DNA of 64,000 nt from Xiheicaenibacterium sp046351325 (lineage in GTDB: Bacteria > Myxococcota_A > Polyangia > Polyangiales > Polyangiaceae): the NCBI GenBank assembly GCA_046351325.1, contig JAXLYR010000011.1, positions 328,140 through 392,139 of the forward strand, read 5' to 3'. The position numbers were made by a program, and so were the translations under genes. Positions 35,880 through 44,327 of this stretch are shown piece after piece. The notes beneath the pieces were generated by a model. That model was given only the letters and a program-made list of their open reading frames with translations, did no database searches and was not told the DNA's origin. Within the stretch, counting starts at the first letter, position 1. The number at the start of each line of letters is the position of its first letter.

Positions 35880-37772
35880 GTGGCGCACGGAAAAATCCTT
35901 GGTTCTTACACCTTCAGGTCCCCCCGCCGACTCCGCCGTTCGACCCTCGCCGCGATAATCCCCCTATTGGGGGTCGCGGTCGCGCCGTCGATCGCGAGCG
36001 CACAGGATCTTCGGTATACCGCGACCGCCCCCGGCGGCATCATCGCTACGGGCAATACGCTCGGGTTGAGCAAAGAGCTCAACGCGAACGGCCCCGGGAC
36101 CCGCGACTCGATTGGGACCTTCCTCACGCTCGGCAACTCGACCGACGACACGCCCGCGAACCTCGCCAATCCGTGGCCGCCGGGCACGACCTACGACTGG
36201 ACGCAGAATGGCTCGACCGCGGTGCTCGACCTGCCCGTCGAGTCCACTGTGCTCTACGCCGAGCTCCTCTGGGGCGGCAGCTTCCAATACGTGCAAGACG
36301 TGTCGGCGTTCCTTGACAGCCCTGTAACCTTTACCGCGAACGGCATGACGACCGACGTGACGCCGGACCCGACGACGGCGCTCACCATCTCGAGCACGTC
36401 CGCGCAGGGCTTCGCGGTGCGCTACTACATGCGCTCGGCGGACGTGACGGGGCTCGTGGCAGCCGCGCAGAGCGGCGACTACTCGGTAGAGGGTGTGCCC
36501 GCCACCGAGACGACCACCATCAACAGCCTCAACGCCGCGGGCTGGACCTTGGTCGTCGTCTATCGCGACCAGTCCGCGCCCACCCGCAACCTGAGCGTGT
36601 TCGTCGGCGGCTCCTTCGTCGACGAGAACAGCCAACAGGACTATTCGGTGAGCGGCTTCTGCGCGCCGCCCGCGGGCACAATCCAGGGCACCGCGGTCGT
36701 CAGCGCCATCGAGGGTGACGCCAACCTGACTGGGGATCAGTTCCTCATCGCTCCGAGCGCCGCGGGGCCTTTCGTGCAGCTCTCCGGGCCCAACAACCCC
36801 GCGAACAACTTCTTCTGTTCCCAAATCAACGACTCGAGTGGCGTCCTCGATACGACAGGCACGTTCGGCGCGAAGAATCACGACGCGGCGGCCGGCGTCA
36901 ACACCGCTGGCGGTCGGCAGAGCTGGGACGTGACTACAGTCCCGCTCTCTTCGCAGAATGGTCAGCTCAGCAACGGCCAATCGAGCGCGACCTTGCGCAC
37001 GATCACTACGGGCGATTCTTACATGCCAATCCTGGCGTCGTTCGCCATCGACGTGAACTCGCCGGACTTCAGCGGAGCGTCGACGACCTATGGTGCTAGC
37101 CCCGACTCGGTCACGCTCGGCGACACCTTCACGCTGACCGCGACGCTCGCCAACGCCGGTGAGGTCACCGCGCAGAACCTCAGCTTCGCGCTGCCGCTGC
37201 CGCCCACGCTCTCTCTCGTGTCGATCTCGAGCGACGGCACGAGCGGCGATATTTCGGGCAACTCGGTCAACGGGACGTCGCTCGCGAGCGGCATCGACGA
37301 GGGCGACTTGGCGGCGGGCCAGACGCGCACCGTCGTGATGGTCCTCTCGGTGGATATGGCACCGCCGAGCACGAGCTTCTACCCCCTCGCGACTTGGTCT
37401 TACGACTACGCGACCTGCAGCAACGGCGCGCTCCTCAGCGAGACCTTCACGCAGCTCACGACAGTCACTTACGAACCTGTCACTACAACGTCCTCGTCCT
37501 CGAGCTCCTCGACGGGGTCGGGCGGCACGGGCGGCGCGCCCTCGTCGGGTGGCGCGGGCGGCACGGGCGCAGGCGCGGGCCCGAGCAGCGGGGGCGGTGG
37601 TGAGGGCAACACCTCGGCGGGTGGCGCTGGGGGCTCCAGCGGTGACGGCGGCGGCGTGGATGATGACGGCTGCAATTGCAATATGCCGGGTGCGCCCGCA
37701 GCGCCGGCGTGGCCGCTCGCGCTCGGCGTCGTCGGCCTCGCGGCGTGGGTCGGTCGTCGGCGCCGCGTTTGA
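35880..37772 (+). CDS. Secreted MYXO-CTERM protein with DUF11-like domain
   Basis: The protein of about 630 residues has an Arg-rich N-terminus and Sec signal ending ASAQ, then a domain that begins DLRYTATAPGGIIATGNT and matches, block by block, the N-terminal domain of the 30425-33613 product (the GNT start, AELLWGG near YVYWG, GWTLVVVYRD near GWWMAVFYT, EGDANLTGDQF near EGDNTLTGDQL). A DUF11-like domain follows (about 400-500), then a Ser/Gly/Ala-rich linker and a typical MYXO-CTERM: GCNCN, hydrophobic helix, GRRRR. Predicted to be cell-surface anchored. Confidence 0.85.
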   Translation: MAHGKILGSYTFRSPRRLRRSTLAAIIPLLGVAVAPSIASAQDLRYTATAPGGIIATGNTLGLSKELNANGPGTRDSIGTFLTLGNSTDDTPANLANPWPPGTTYDWTQNGSTAVLDLPVESTVLYAELLWGGSFQYVQDVSAFLDSPVTFTANGMTTDVTPDPTTALTISSTSAQGFAVRYYMRSADVTGLVAAAQSGDYSVEGVPATETTTINSLNAAGWTLVVVYRDQSAPTRNLSVFVGGSFVDENSQQDYSVSGFCAPPAGTIQGTAVVSAIEGDANLTGDQFLIAPSAAGPFVQLSGPNNPANNFFCSQINDSSGVLDTTGTFGAKNHDAAAGVNTAGGRQSWDVTTVPLSSQNGQLSNGQSSATLRTITTGDSYMPILASFAIDVNSPDFSGASTTYGASPDSVTLGDTFTLTATLANAGEVTAQNLSFALPLPPTLSLVSISSDGTSGDISGNSVNGTSLASGIDEGDLAAGQTRTVVMVLSVDMAPPSTSFYPLATWSYDYATCSNGALLSETFTQLTTVTYEPVTTTSSSSSSSTGSGGTGGAPSSGGAGGTGAGAGPSSGGGGEGNTSAGGAGGSSGDGGGVDDDGCNCNMPGAPAAPAWPLALGVVGLAAWVGRRRRV

Positions 37773-37860
37773 CGCTCTGTTACCAGCCTGTCAGGAGCGT
37801 CGAGCGCAGGGCTTCTGCCGAGTCGCGGCGAGGCGCCTCGGCGCGTGCTAGAAGCCGCGC

Positions 37861-39102
37861 ATGAGAGCTTCCCCGCTGCGATTCGTACCACGCACTTCTC
37901 AGTTCCTTGTTGTTTCAGCCGCGCTCGTTTTCATGGGGTGCGGCGACGAGACCATCGATCCGGCGCCGGGGGGCGGCGGTGAGGGCGGGACCGGCGGAAC
38001 CGGAGCCACTGGCGGCACGGGTGGCGCTGGCGGCGTGGTGGACGGCGGCGGGGGCGCTGGTGGCGAGGCCCCAGCGTGGCACGTGCCCGCTTGCGACAGC
38101 GTCAGCGGCAGCGGCGCGGTGACCTTCACCACCGACGAGGGAGCGACGCTCGCGCCCACCTCGGGCGGCCTCACGGGAGTGACGTATTCGTTCGGGCTCG
38201 TCGCGCTCGATATCCCGAATACGCTCCTGCTCGCGTCGGGCGGCGATCTCCTGGAGTCCGTCGACGCCGGCTGCACCTGGACCAGCGTCGGCGCGCTGCC
38301 GATCGACACGCTCAACTTGGTAGCAGCGACCGGCGGCGTCGCTTATGGCTATTACGACAATCAAGATTTGTTGGTGCGAATCGCCGGCCACGACATCGAG
38401 GTCCTCGACCCGCCGGGCGACTGGATCCACGCCGTGGGCGTCGACCCGACGAACGCCGATCACGTGCGCGTCCTCGACGCAGCGGGCGGTTTGCAGGAGT
38501 CGACCGACGGCGGCGCCACCTGGTCCAAGCTCGGCACGCCGATCGCCGGCGGGGCGAACGCGCTCCTCTACACTGCAGCCTTCGATCCGAACGACTTCGA
38601 CCATGTGCTCGTCGGGATGTCGAACTCGGGCCTAGCGACCACCAACGACGCCGGAGACACTTGGCAGTTCGCCACTGGGCTCGGCACCGTCGACAAGACC
38701 AACGCCTTCTCGGTGGTGTTCTCCACGGCGCAGGCCGGGCTCGTCTATGTCGAGGGCATCGACCTCGGCGTGAACATCGGCGACGAGATTCGACGCATCT
38801 GGCGCTCCACCGACGGCGGCGCCTCGTTCACGCCCATCGTCGCGGAGTCCGCAGAGGTCTTCCTCACGAATGGCGTCTTGCTCGCGCCGCACCCCACCGA
38901 CCCAGACGTCATGTATTTCGAGTTCGGTACTTATTACGACGGCTACGGCACGGACCTATACCGATATGATCAGACGACCGGCGCCGTCACCAAGACGCAC
39001 AATGACTATGACGACGTCTCGTCTATCGCCTTCAACCCCGCTGACCCCACTGTCATGTACCTCGGGCTGACGTCCGAGCAGGGCGTGGGCGCGTCGCCGT
39101 GA
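37861..39102 (+). CDS. BNR/VPS10-type beta-propeller lipoprotein
   Basis: The 413-residue protein has a signal with lipobox (VFMGC), a Gly-rich linker, and a propeller domain with four BNR-like Asp-box motifs S/T-x-D-x-G-x-T/S-W/F: SVDAGCTW, STDGGATW, TNDAGDTW and STDGGASF. Such proteins resemble the photosystem-assembly/VPS10 repeats; sialidase catalytic residues are not seen. It overlaps the open frame of the next gene by 4 nt, but the likely start of that gene is at 39141. Confidence 0.8.
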   Translation: MRASPLRFVPRTSQFLVVSAALVFMGCGDETIDPAPGGGGEGGTGGTGATGGTGGAGGVVDGGGGAGGEAPAWHVPACDSVSGSGAVTFTTDEGATLAPTSGGLTGVTYSFGLVALDIPNTLLLASGGDLLESVDAGCTWTSVGALPIDTLNLVAATGGVAYGYYDNQDLLVRIAGHDIEVLDPPGDWIHAVGVDPTNADHVRVLDAAGGLQESTDGGATWSKLGTPIAGGANALLYTAAFDPNDFDHVLVGMSNSGLATTNDAGDTWQFATGLGTVDKTNAFSVVFSTAQAGLVYVEGIDLGVNIGDEIRRIWRSTDGGASFTPIVAESAEVFLTNGVLLAPHPTDPDVMYFEFGTYYDGYGTDLYRYDQTTGAVTKTHNDYDDVSSIAFNPADPTVMYLGLTSEQGVGASP

Positions 39103-39140
39103 CGGGGGCAGCGCTTGGACACGAGACTGGGAGAACACCT

Positions 39141-39875
39141 ATGGGCCGCGGTTCGGTGGTTTGGGCGTCTTTGCTCATCGGGGTCCTCGCGGTGAGCGGC
39201 TGCGGCTCGAATGATGGCTCGGCCGAGTCTCCTCGGGCGGAGTCTTCGGCGAGCGCCGCGGAGTCCACATCCGCGACCTCGGGCGCCACCGTCGCGACGC
39301 GCGCGAGCGCGAGCTCAGCGCCGAGCGACGACCCGCCCGACCCGACCGGGGCCGTCGAGTTCGACGCTGTCGTCCAAGTATCCAAAGAGAAGGGCGAGCG
39401 AATGGTCTTTCGAGGGGTCACGCTGCATCGACCAGAGAACGAGATGCCTGTCGTCGTGACCTACTCCCCCAACCCGATATGGAGCGATCTGGACGGTTTG
39501 ACCGTCCACGTCGTGGCTACGCCCTATACGCCGCAGGGGCGGGCCATCATGGGCGATCACATGACGGTGCACCGACTCTCGGTCGTCGACGAGAAGAGCG
39601 CACGAACGATCGCCGGCTTCGGGCCCACCAAGCGGGTCACCGGCGCGCTCCGGGTGGAGCGCGGCGCGCCAGGCACCAAGTCCGAGGGCGAGCAGCAGAC
39701 TTACTTGGATGTCGGCACGACCTCGTATCGCGTCTATCAAAACGACCTGAGAGACGACGAGACGCCCTCGGGCCAAGTTGAGCTCCTCGTGCGGTCGGTG
39801 ACGCTCTCGCGCTTCGCCACACACGAGGGCGGGCCCCACGTCTGGATCGTAGCGAGAGCGACCGGCAAGGACTGA
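39141..39875 (+). CDS. Predicted lipoprotein, unknown function
   Basis: The 244-residue product has a lipoprotein signal with lipobox VSGC, a Ser/Ala-rich linker of about 50 residues, and a globular domain with FDAVVQVSKEKGERMVFRGV and no family I can name. A GGGAG about 8 nt before ATG 39141 supports this start over the upstream in-frame GTG at 39099. It converges with the uraH gene, 1 nt apart. Confidence 0.68.
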   Translation: MGRGSVVWASLLIGVLAVSGCGSNDGSAESPRAESSASAAESTSATSGATVATRASASSAPSDDPPDPTGAVEFDAVVQVSKEKGERMVFRGVTLHRPENEMPVVVTYSPNPIWSDLDGLTVHVVATPYTPQGRAIMGDHMTVHRLSVVDEKSARTIAGFGPTKRVTGALRVERGAPGTKSEGEQQTYLDVGTTSYRVYQNDLRDDETPSGQVELLVRSVTLSRFATHEGGPHVWIVARATGKD

Positions 39876-39876
39876 A

Positions 39877-40218
39877 TCAGCTGCCGCGATACGTCGAATA
39901 GCCGAAGGGGCTGACGAGGAGCGGCACGTGATAGTGGGCTGTCGCGTCCCTCACGATGAAGACGACAGAGGCCGACGGATAGAAGCCCTCGACGCCGATC
40001 GCCGTGAAGTAGGCCCCTGTGTCGAAGTTGATTCGATAGGTCGCGGGCTCGAGCCCACCCGCGGGGAGGAGCGTCTTCAATCGGCCGTCTTTGTCGGTCG
40101 CGCCCGCGCCGACCTGCGAGAACGAGCCGTCGGGGTTGCGCTTCTCCAAGGTGATGGGCACGCCCGCGGCCGGGCAGCCACGCGCGGTATCGAGGATATG
40201 GGTGGTAATGGGGCTCAT
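39877..40218 (-). CDS. uraH: 5-Hydroxyisourate hydrolase (transthyretin-like)
   Basis: The 113-residue enzyme hydrolyses 5-hydroxyisourate to OHCU in urate breakdown. Hallmarks are the N-terminal THILDTARGCPA, KTLLPAG, and the C-terminal YRGS tetrapeptide that distinguishes the enzyme from transthyretin hormone carriers. Its ATG overlaps the stop of the alc-uraD gene, so it is the third gene of the allantoin operon. Confidence 0.96.
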   Translation of the reverse strand: MSPITTHILDTARGCPAAGVPITLEKRNPDGSFSQVGAGATDKDGRLKTLLPAGGLEPATYRINFDTGAYFTAIGVEGFYPSASVVFIVRDATAHYHVPLLVSPFGYSTYRGS

Positions 40219-41786
40219 CGGCGGATCAGCTTCTCGAGGCGGAGGTTCTGGATTTTGCGCTGTTCTTCGCGGGCGCGGGCGAACTCGGTCTCGGGGTCGT
40301 TCCCCAGCCGCTCCCGCAGGATCGCCAGCATTTCTTCAGCGGTCTTGCCGGTCGCGCAGACGATGTAGATGTACCCGAATCGAGCCTCGTAGTCGCGGTT
40401 GCCGACGGCGAGCTGAGACTTGGTATCAGCCTGGGCGCTCGACATGCCAGCTTGCTCCTCGGTCGACCAGGTCTTCGCGGTAGCGCCGCGATCGACCTCG
40501 GCCTTCTTCTCCCCGATTCGCGGGTGCGCGCTGAAGGCCTCGAGGACATCGTCGCGGCCCACGGAGGCCCAAATCCGATCAGCCGCTGCGAGGAGCGACG
40601 CGAGAGACGAATACGGGCGCTCCGCGGCGAGCTCGCGCGCCCATCGCGTCGACCCGCCACACGCGAGCAGCGCGCGCTCGAGCGCCGCTGGCGTGAGCGT
40701 CGCGAGATCGCGAAGCCCGCAGTGCTCTCGGCCCTCGCGGTCGACGGTGCCCCAAAGCCGGAGTCGGCTGATACCACCGTCCGGCCATATCCGGACGAGC
40801 ACGTGTGTCGCGGGCGCGTGCTCGGCGACCTCGGCCTCGTAGAAGTGTCGCGTGTGCGGCTGGAGCTTGGTCCGCGCGAGGATCTCGCTCCAGCCCTCGC
40901 CGGAGCGCGCGAGCGCCTCGAGCTCGGATTGAGTCGCGCCGCGCGCGTCGCGCACCAAGAGTGCGCAGCTCTCGGGGTAATTGCCCTTGAAGTGGTTCGT
41001 GTCGACCTCGACCCGGTGCACCGTGCCGCGCGCCGCGAGCTCGACGACGGCCCAATCGGGGCCGGCGCGGCGGCTGCGCTTCGTCTCCCAGCCGTCGCCC
41101 ATGTTCACGCTGCGCCCGGGGAAAATCAGGTTGTGGCGCGACCCGAAGAACATGTCGTTGCACGTGACGACGCGCCCGCCGTTCTCGACCGCCGCGAGAT
41201 CGATCTCCTGATCTTGGACGCCGGGCCTGCCGAGGAACCGCCTATCCGGCACAGCGTCGCCGTGGACCCTCAATCGAGCGACGCCGCCGTCGGGGTAAAT
41301 ATGGAATCGGAGATAGTTGTAGCGATAGGGGCTCTCGATCTTGAACGGGTTCAGCGAGTCGCCCCGAAGCGCCGCCCGCGGCAAGATTTCGGTCCACTGC
41401 GTCGCGCTCGACAGGAGCTCTTCGGGCGTCGGATTACCCGATACGAGGCAACCCTCGAGCGAGCAGCCCTCGGGGTAATTGCCCCTGAAGAACGCGGTGT
41501 CCACGACGACACCTCGAATCACGCCAGGCACACCCAAGCGGACGATGCAGCTGTCGTGGCCGGCGACGCGCTTGCGACGCGACTCCCAGCCATCCATCCA
41601 TTTGCCGCGATCGGTGTATTTGCCGTCGATGAACACCGGCTTCGACGCGCGGAGCAGGTTCTCCTTCTCGGCGAAGAAGTCGTCGGTCGCCCAAATGACA
41701 GCGCCACCGAGGCGCTCTTGGGCGAGGTCGAGCAGCTCGACGAACGCGTGGCCGGCGAGCGCGTCAGAGATCGTAGCCTCACTCAT
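40215..41786 (-). CDS. alc-uraD: Allantoicase-OHCU decarboxylase fusion protein
   Basis: The 523-residue protein joins two enzymes of purine catabolism. Residues about 1-345 are an allantoicase (two beta-jelly-roll repeats, each with KxxxxDGWE(S/T)KR-type motif: KWMDGWESRRKR and MGDGWETKRSR; also FKGNYPESC and FRGNYPEGC). Residues about 360-523 are OHCU decarboxylase (UraD): AHPRIGEKKAE, EEQAGM, and NRDYEARFGYIYIVCATG. It carries out urate-derived OHCU decarboxylation and allantoate hydrolysis. It overlaps allB and uraH by 4 nt each. Such fusion is a useful marker of the pathway order. Confidence 0.94.
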   Translation of the reverse strand: MSEATISDALAGHAFVELLDLAQERLGGAVIWATDDFFAEKENLLRASKPVFIDGKYTDRGKWMDGWESRRKRVAGHDSCIVRLGVPGVIRGVVVDTAFFRGNYPEGCSLEGCLVSGNPTPEELLSSATQWTEILPRAALRGDSLNPFKIESPYRYNYLRFHIYPDGGVARLRVHGDAVPDRRFLGRPGVQDQEIDLAAVENGGRVVTCNDMFFGSRHNLIFPGRSVNMGDGWETKRSRRAGPDWAVVELAARGTVHRVEVDTNHFKGNYPESCALLVRDARGATQSELEALARSGEGWSEILARTKLQPHTRHFYEAEVAEHAPATHVLVRIWPDGGISRLRLWGTVDREGREHCGLRDLATLTPAALERALLACGGSTRWARELAAERPYSSLASLLAAADRIWASVGRDDVLEAFSAHPRIGEKKAEVDRGATAKTWSTEEQAGMSSAQADTKSQLAVGNRDYEARFGYIYIVCATGKTAEEMLAILRERLGNDPETEFARAREEQRKIQNLRLEKLIRR

Positions 41787-43141
41787 GGCTTCAGCAGCCC
41801 TCCAGAGGGGCGGGCGAACTCGCCCGCGTCGTAAATGGTCTTACCGCGCAGATAGGTCTTGAGGATTTTGCCGCGCAACATGCGCTCTCGATAAGGGGTC
41901 AGCTTATGCCGATGTTCGAGTCGCTCGGCGACGACGCGCTCCTCGGCGTCGGGGTCGAACACCACGATATCGGCGTCGAAGCCCGGCGCGAGGCTGCCCT
42001 TTCTGTGGGCCAGGCCGACGAGCTCAGCCGGGGCGCGGCACATCCATCGGACGACGTCGTCGACGGAGTGGCCGCGCGCGCGGGCCTCGGTGTGGATGAC
42101 GCGCAGCCCCAACCCGAGCGACGCGATACCCCCCCACGCCTTCATGAAATCACCGGAGCCGCTGCATTTGAGCTCGGGAGAAGAGGGGGAGTGATCGGTC
42201 ACGACCTGCGCGACGAGCCCGTCGGCGAGTGCGGCCCAGAGGCGCTCGCGATTCTCCCGTTCGCGGATCGGCGGCGCGCATTTGAACTCCGTCGCGCCGT
42301 CGGGGATCTCCTCGGACGCGAGAGACAGGTAATGCGGACACGTCTCGGCCCGAATCGGAACACCGGAGTCGCGCGCGTCGCGGATCGAGAGGAGCGCGTC
42401 GGCGCTCGAGAGGTGGACGATATGGGTCCTCGCGCCGTGCTCGCGGGCGAGGCGAATCATCATGGCAATAGCCGCGTTCTCCGCCGCGCGAGGTCGGGAC
42501 TCCAAATAATGGATGTAGCGACGAGTCTCCTCGGCGGTGAGATTGCCGCGCGAGGCGAGCACCGCGTCGATCGGCCCGCTGACCTCGGCGTGAACCAAGA
42601 GCGGCGCGTCGATCCGCGCGAGGATGGGCATCGCCCGCGCGAGGTCGTCCTCGCTCACATTCTGGAACTCGTCGACACCGGACTCGGTGAGAAAGCACTT
42701 GAAGCCGAGCACACCCGCGCGCCGCAGCGGCTCGAGCTCTGCGCCGTTGCCCGGCACGACCCCACCGCAAAACCCGACATCGACATAGAGCTTGCCCGCG
42801 GTCGACGCGAGCTTCGCCTCGAGGCCCGCCAGCGTCGTCGTCGGTGGGACGCTGTTGAGCGGCATATCGACGAGGCTCGTCACCCCGCCAGCTGCGGCCG
42901 CGCGCGTCGCCGTCTCGAAGCCCTCCCACTCGGTGCGGCCCGGCTCGTTGATGTGGACGTGGCTGTCTACCAATCCGGGAAGGAGGTAGTCGTCGCCCGC
43001 GTCCTCGAGCGGCGCGCCAGCGGCGGAGGCCTCGTAGGGTAGGACCTCGACGATTTTGCCTCCGGCGATATGCAGGCTCGCAGGCCGAGTGCCGGAGGGG
43101 AGTGCGACGCGGCGAGATCGCAGAACGAGGTCGATGGTCAC
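41783..43141 (-). CDS. allB: Allantoinase
   Basis: The 452-residue amidohydrolase opens allantoin to allantoate. Metal-site motifs: HVHINEPGRTEWEGFETAT, the bridging Lys segment GFKCFLTESG, HAEV, and TDHSP. The initial ATG is at the N-terminal strand (MTIDLVLRSRRV). It is the first gene of the operon allB, alc-uraD, uraH. Urate oxidase and ureidoglycolate-processing genes are not seen in the window. Confidence 0.96.
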   Translation of the reverse strand: MTIDLVLRSRRVALPSGTRPASLHIAGGKIVEVLPYEASAAGAPLEDAGDDYLLPGLVDSHVHINEPGRTEWEGFETATRAAAAGGVTSLVDMPLNSVPPTTTLAGLEAKLASTAGKLYVDVGFCGGVVPGNGAELEPLRRAGVLGFKCFLTESGVDEFQNVSEDDLARAMPILARIDAPLLVHAEVSGPIDAVLASRGNLTAEETRRYIHYLESRPRAAENAAIAMMIRLAREHGARTHIVHLSSADALLSIRDARDSGVPIRAETCPHYLSLASEEIPDGATEFKCAPPIRERENRERLWAALADGLVAQVVTDHSPSSPELKCSGSGDFMKAWGGIASLGLGLRVIHTEARARGHSVDDVVRWMCRAPAELVGLAHRKGSLAPGFDADIVVFDPDAEERVVAERLEHRHKLTPYRERMLRGKILKTYLRGKTIYDAGEFARPSGGLLKP

Positions 43142-43199
43142 GCCGCGAGGATACCCGAAGTCAACTGGGGCTCACGCGCGCCCGTCGACGTCGGCCCAA

Positions 43200-43514
43200 T
43201 CAGCCCTTCTTCGCCCAACCGGTGCAGCTGCCCTTCGGGTGAATGGGGCCTTTGACGAGAGAGCAAGAGCCACAAGCCTCTTCACCGGCGGAGGTGAAGA
43301 GCTGACAGAGGCTGCACGTCTTGGACGGGTCGGTGGCGGCGTCGGTGTATTGCAGCGCGGTGCGCGCCTGAGTCTCTTCGGGTTTGAGCGAAGAGGTGTC
43401 GGTGCACGAGAGCTTCTTGCTGCACGCGACGAGCGACCAGGCCGGGATGAGGGCCGTGGCGCCGATCGTGACATTGCGAATGAAGTCCCTGCGCGAGGAG
43501 CGGTCGTCGTTCAT
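43200..43514 (-). CDS. High-potential iron-sulfur protein with Tat signal
   Basis: The 104-residue protein carries a Tat motif (SSRRDFIRNVTIGATA) and a HiPIP domain. Cluster-binding Cys fit C67-x2-C70 ... C84 ... C97, with GW-like end SCTGW; an extra Cys lies at 81 in CGSC. HiPIPs are periplasmic electron carriers, often donating to cytochromes. The signal also contains LVAC, so lipidation is possible. The ATG at 43514 is chosen for the Tat motif. Divergent from ccmE. Confidence 0.87.
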   Translation of the reverse strand: MNDDRSSRRDFIRNVTIGATALIPAWSLVACSKKLSCTDTSSLKPEETQARTALQYTDAATDPSKTCSLCQLFTSAGEEACGSCSLVKGPIHPKGSCTGWAKKG

Positions 43515-43706
43515 GGGCCATTGCGTACTACCGGACGGCGAAGACCTCAATCAAACGACACGCTCGGAGACGCTCTTTTTTCCCAGGGAGAACGCGAAAA
43601 TTGTTCGCCTGAAGAGCCCTACGAACGCAAGAATCGCTGACGCTCGGAGAGCGCCTCCACCCGACTCGACCCGGGCCCTCACCGAGAGTATGTTGTGGGG
43701 GTCGTC

Positions 43707-44297
43707 ATGTCGAAGAACCTGGATAACGAGCTCGAGAAGGCCCTCGCGGACACCGAGGGTGAGGACCTGAGCGCCGCCAAACCAGTGCCGGTCGAGGAGC
43801 CGCGACGCAAGCCGCGACGCAAGGGAAGCATGGCGTTCCTCATCGCCTTGCTCACGATGGCCGCGGCCGTCGTCGCGCTCTTCCTCATCGGCTTCAAAGA
43901 GGCAGCGATCTACGCGATGCCCACCGACGAGGTCGTCGCCAAGTCGAAGGCCCTCGAGGGCAAGCGCCTGCGCGTCGAGGGCGAGCTCGTCCCCGGCACG
44001 CTCGTGAAGGCCGAGACCGGCTGCGAGTATCGGTTCACCATCCAGACGAATGGCGTGCAGCTGCCGGTTCGCTTCACGAAATGCACGATCCCCGACACCT
44101 TCCGCGATCGGCCCGAGGGCGGCGTGCAGGTCACCGTCGAGGGTGAGCTCGCGAAGGGCGGCGGCACGCTCGAGGCCTCCGAGGTCATGGCGAAGTGCGC
44201 CTCCAAATACGACCCCGAGACGCACGAGATGGTCATGCCGGACGGCACTCGCGTGAAGGCGAGCGCGGCCCCGGCCGGCCAAAACCAGAAGCGCTGA
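43707..44297 (+). CDS. ccmE: CcmE-type cytochrome c maturation haem chaperone, Cys variant
   Basis: The 196-residue protein has a cytoplasmic N-terminal arm, one membrane helix (about 42-63), and the CcmE OB-fold domain: LEGKRLRVEGELVPGT, PVRFTKCTIPDTFRD, EGGVQVTVEGEL, EASEVMAKCASKYDP. Where standard CcmE has the haem-binding HxxxY (AKHDENY), this one has C164-x-x-x-Y168, the variant known from some Desulfovibrio and archaea. It is isolated from other ccm genes here. ATG 43707 is preferred to GTG 43695. It would serve cytochromes such as those encoded at 22-25 kb. Confidence 0.85.
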   Translation: MSKNLDNELEKALADTEGEDLSAAKPVPVEEPRRKPRRKGSMAFLIALLTMAAAVVALFLIGFKEAAIYAMPTDEVVAKSKALEGKRLRVEGELVPGTLVKAETGCEYRFTIQTNGVQLPVRFTKCTIPDTFRDRPEGGVQVTVEGELAKGGGTLEASEVMAKCASKYDPETHEMVMPDGTRVKASAAPAGQNQKR

Positions 44298-44327
44298 GAC
44301 CCGCCGCTTCAACCTGCTTTCTCGAAG

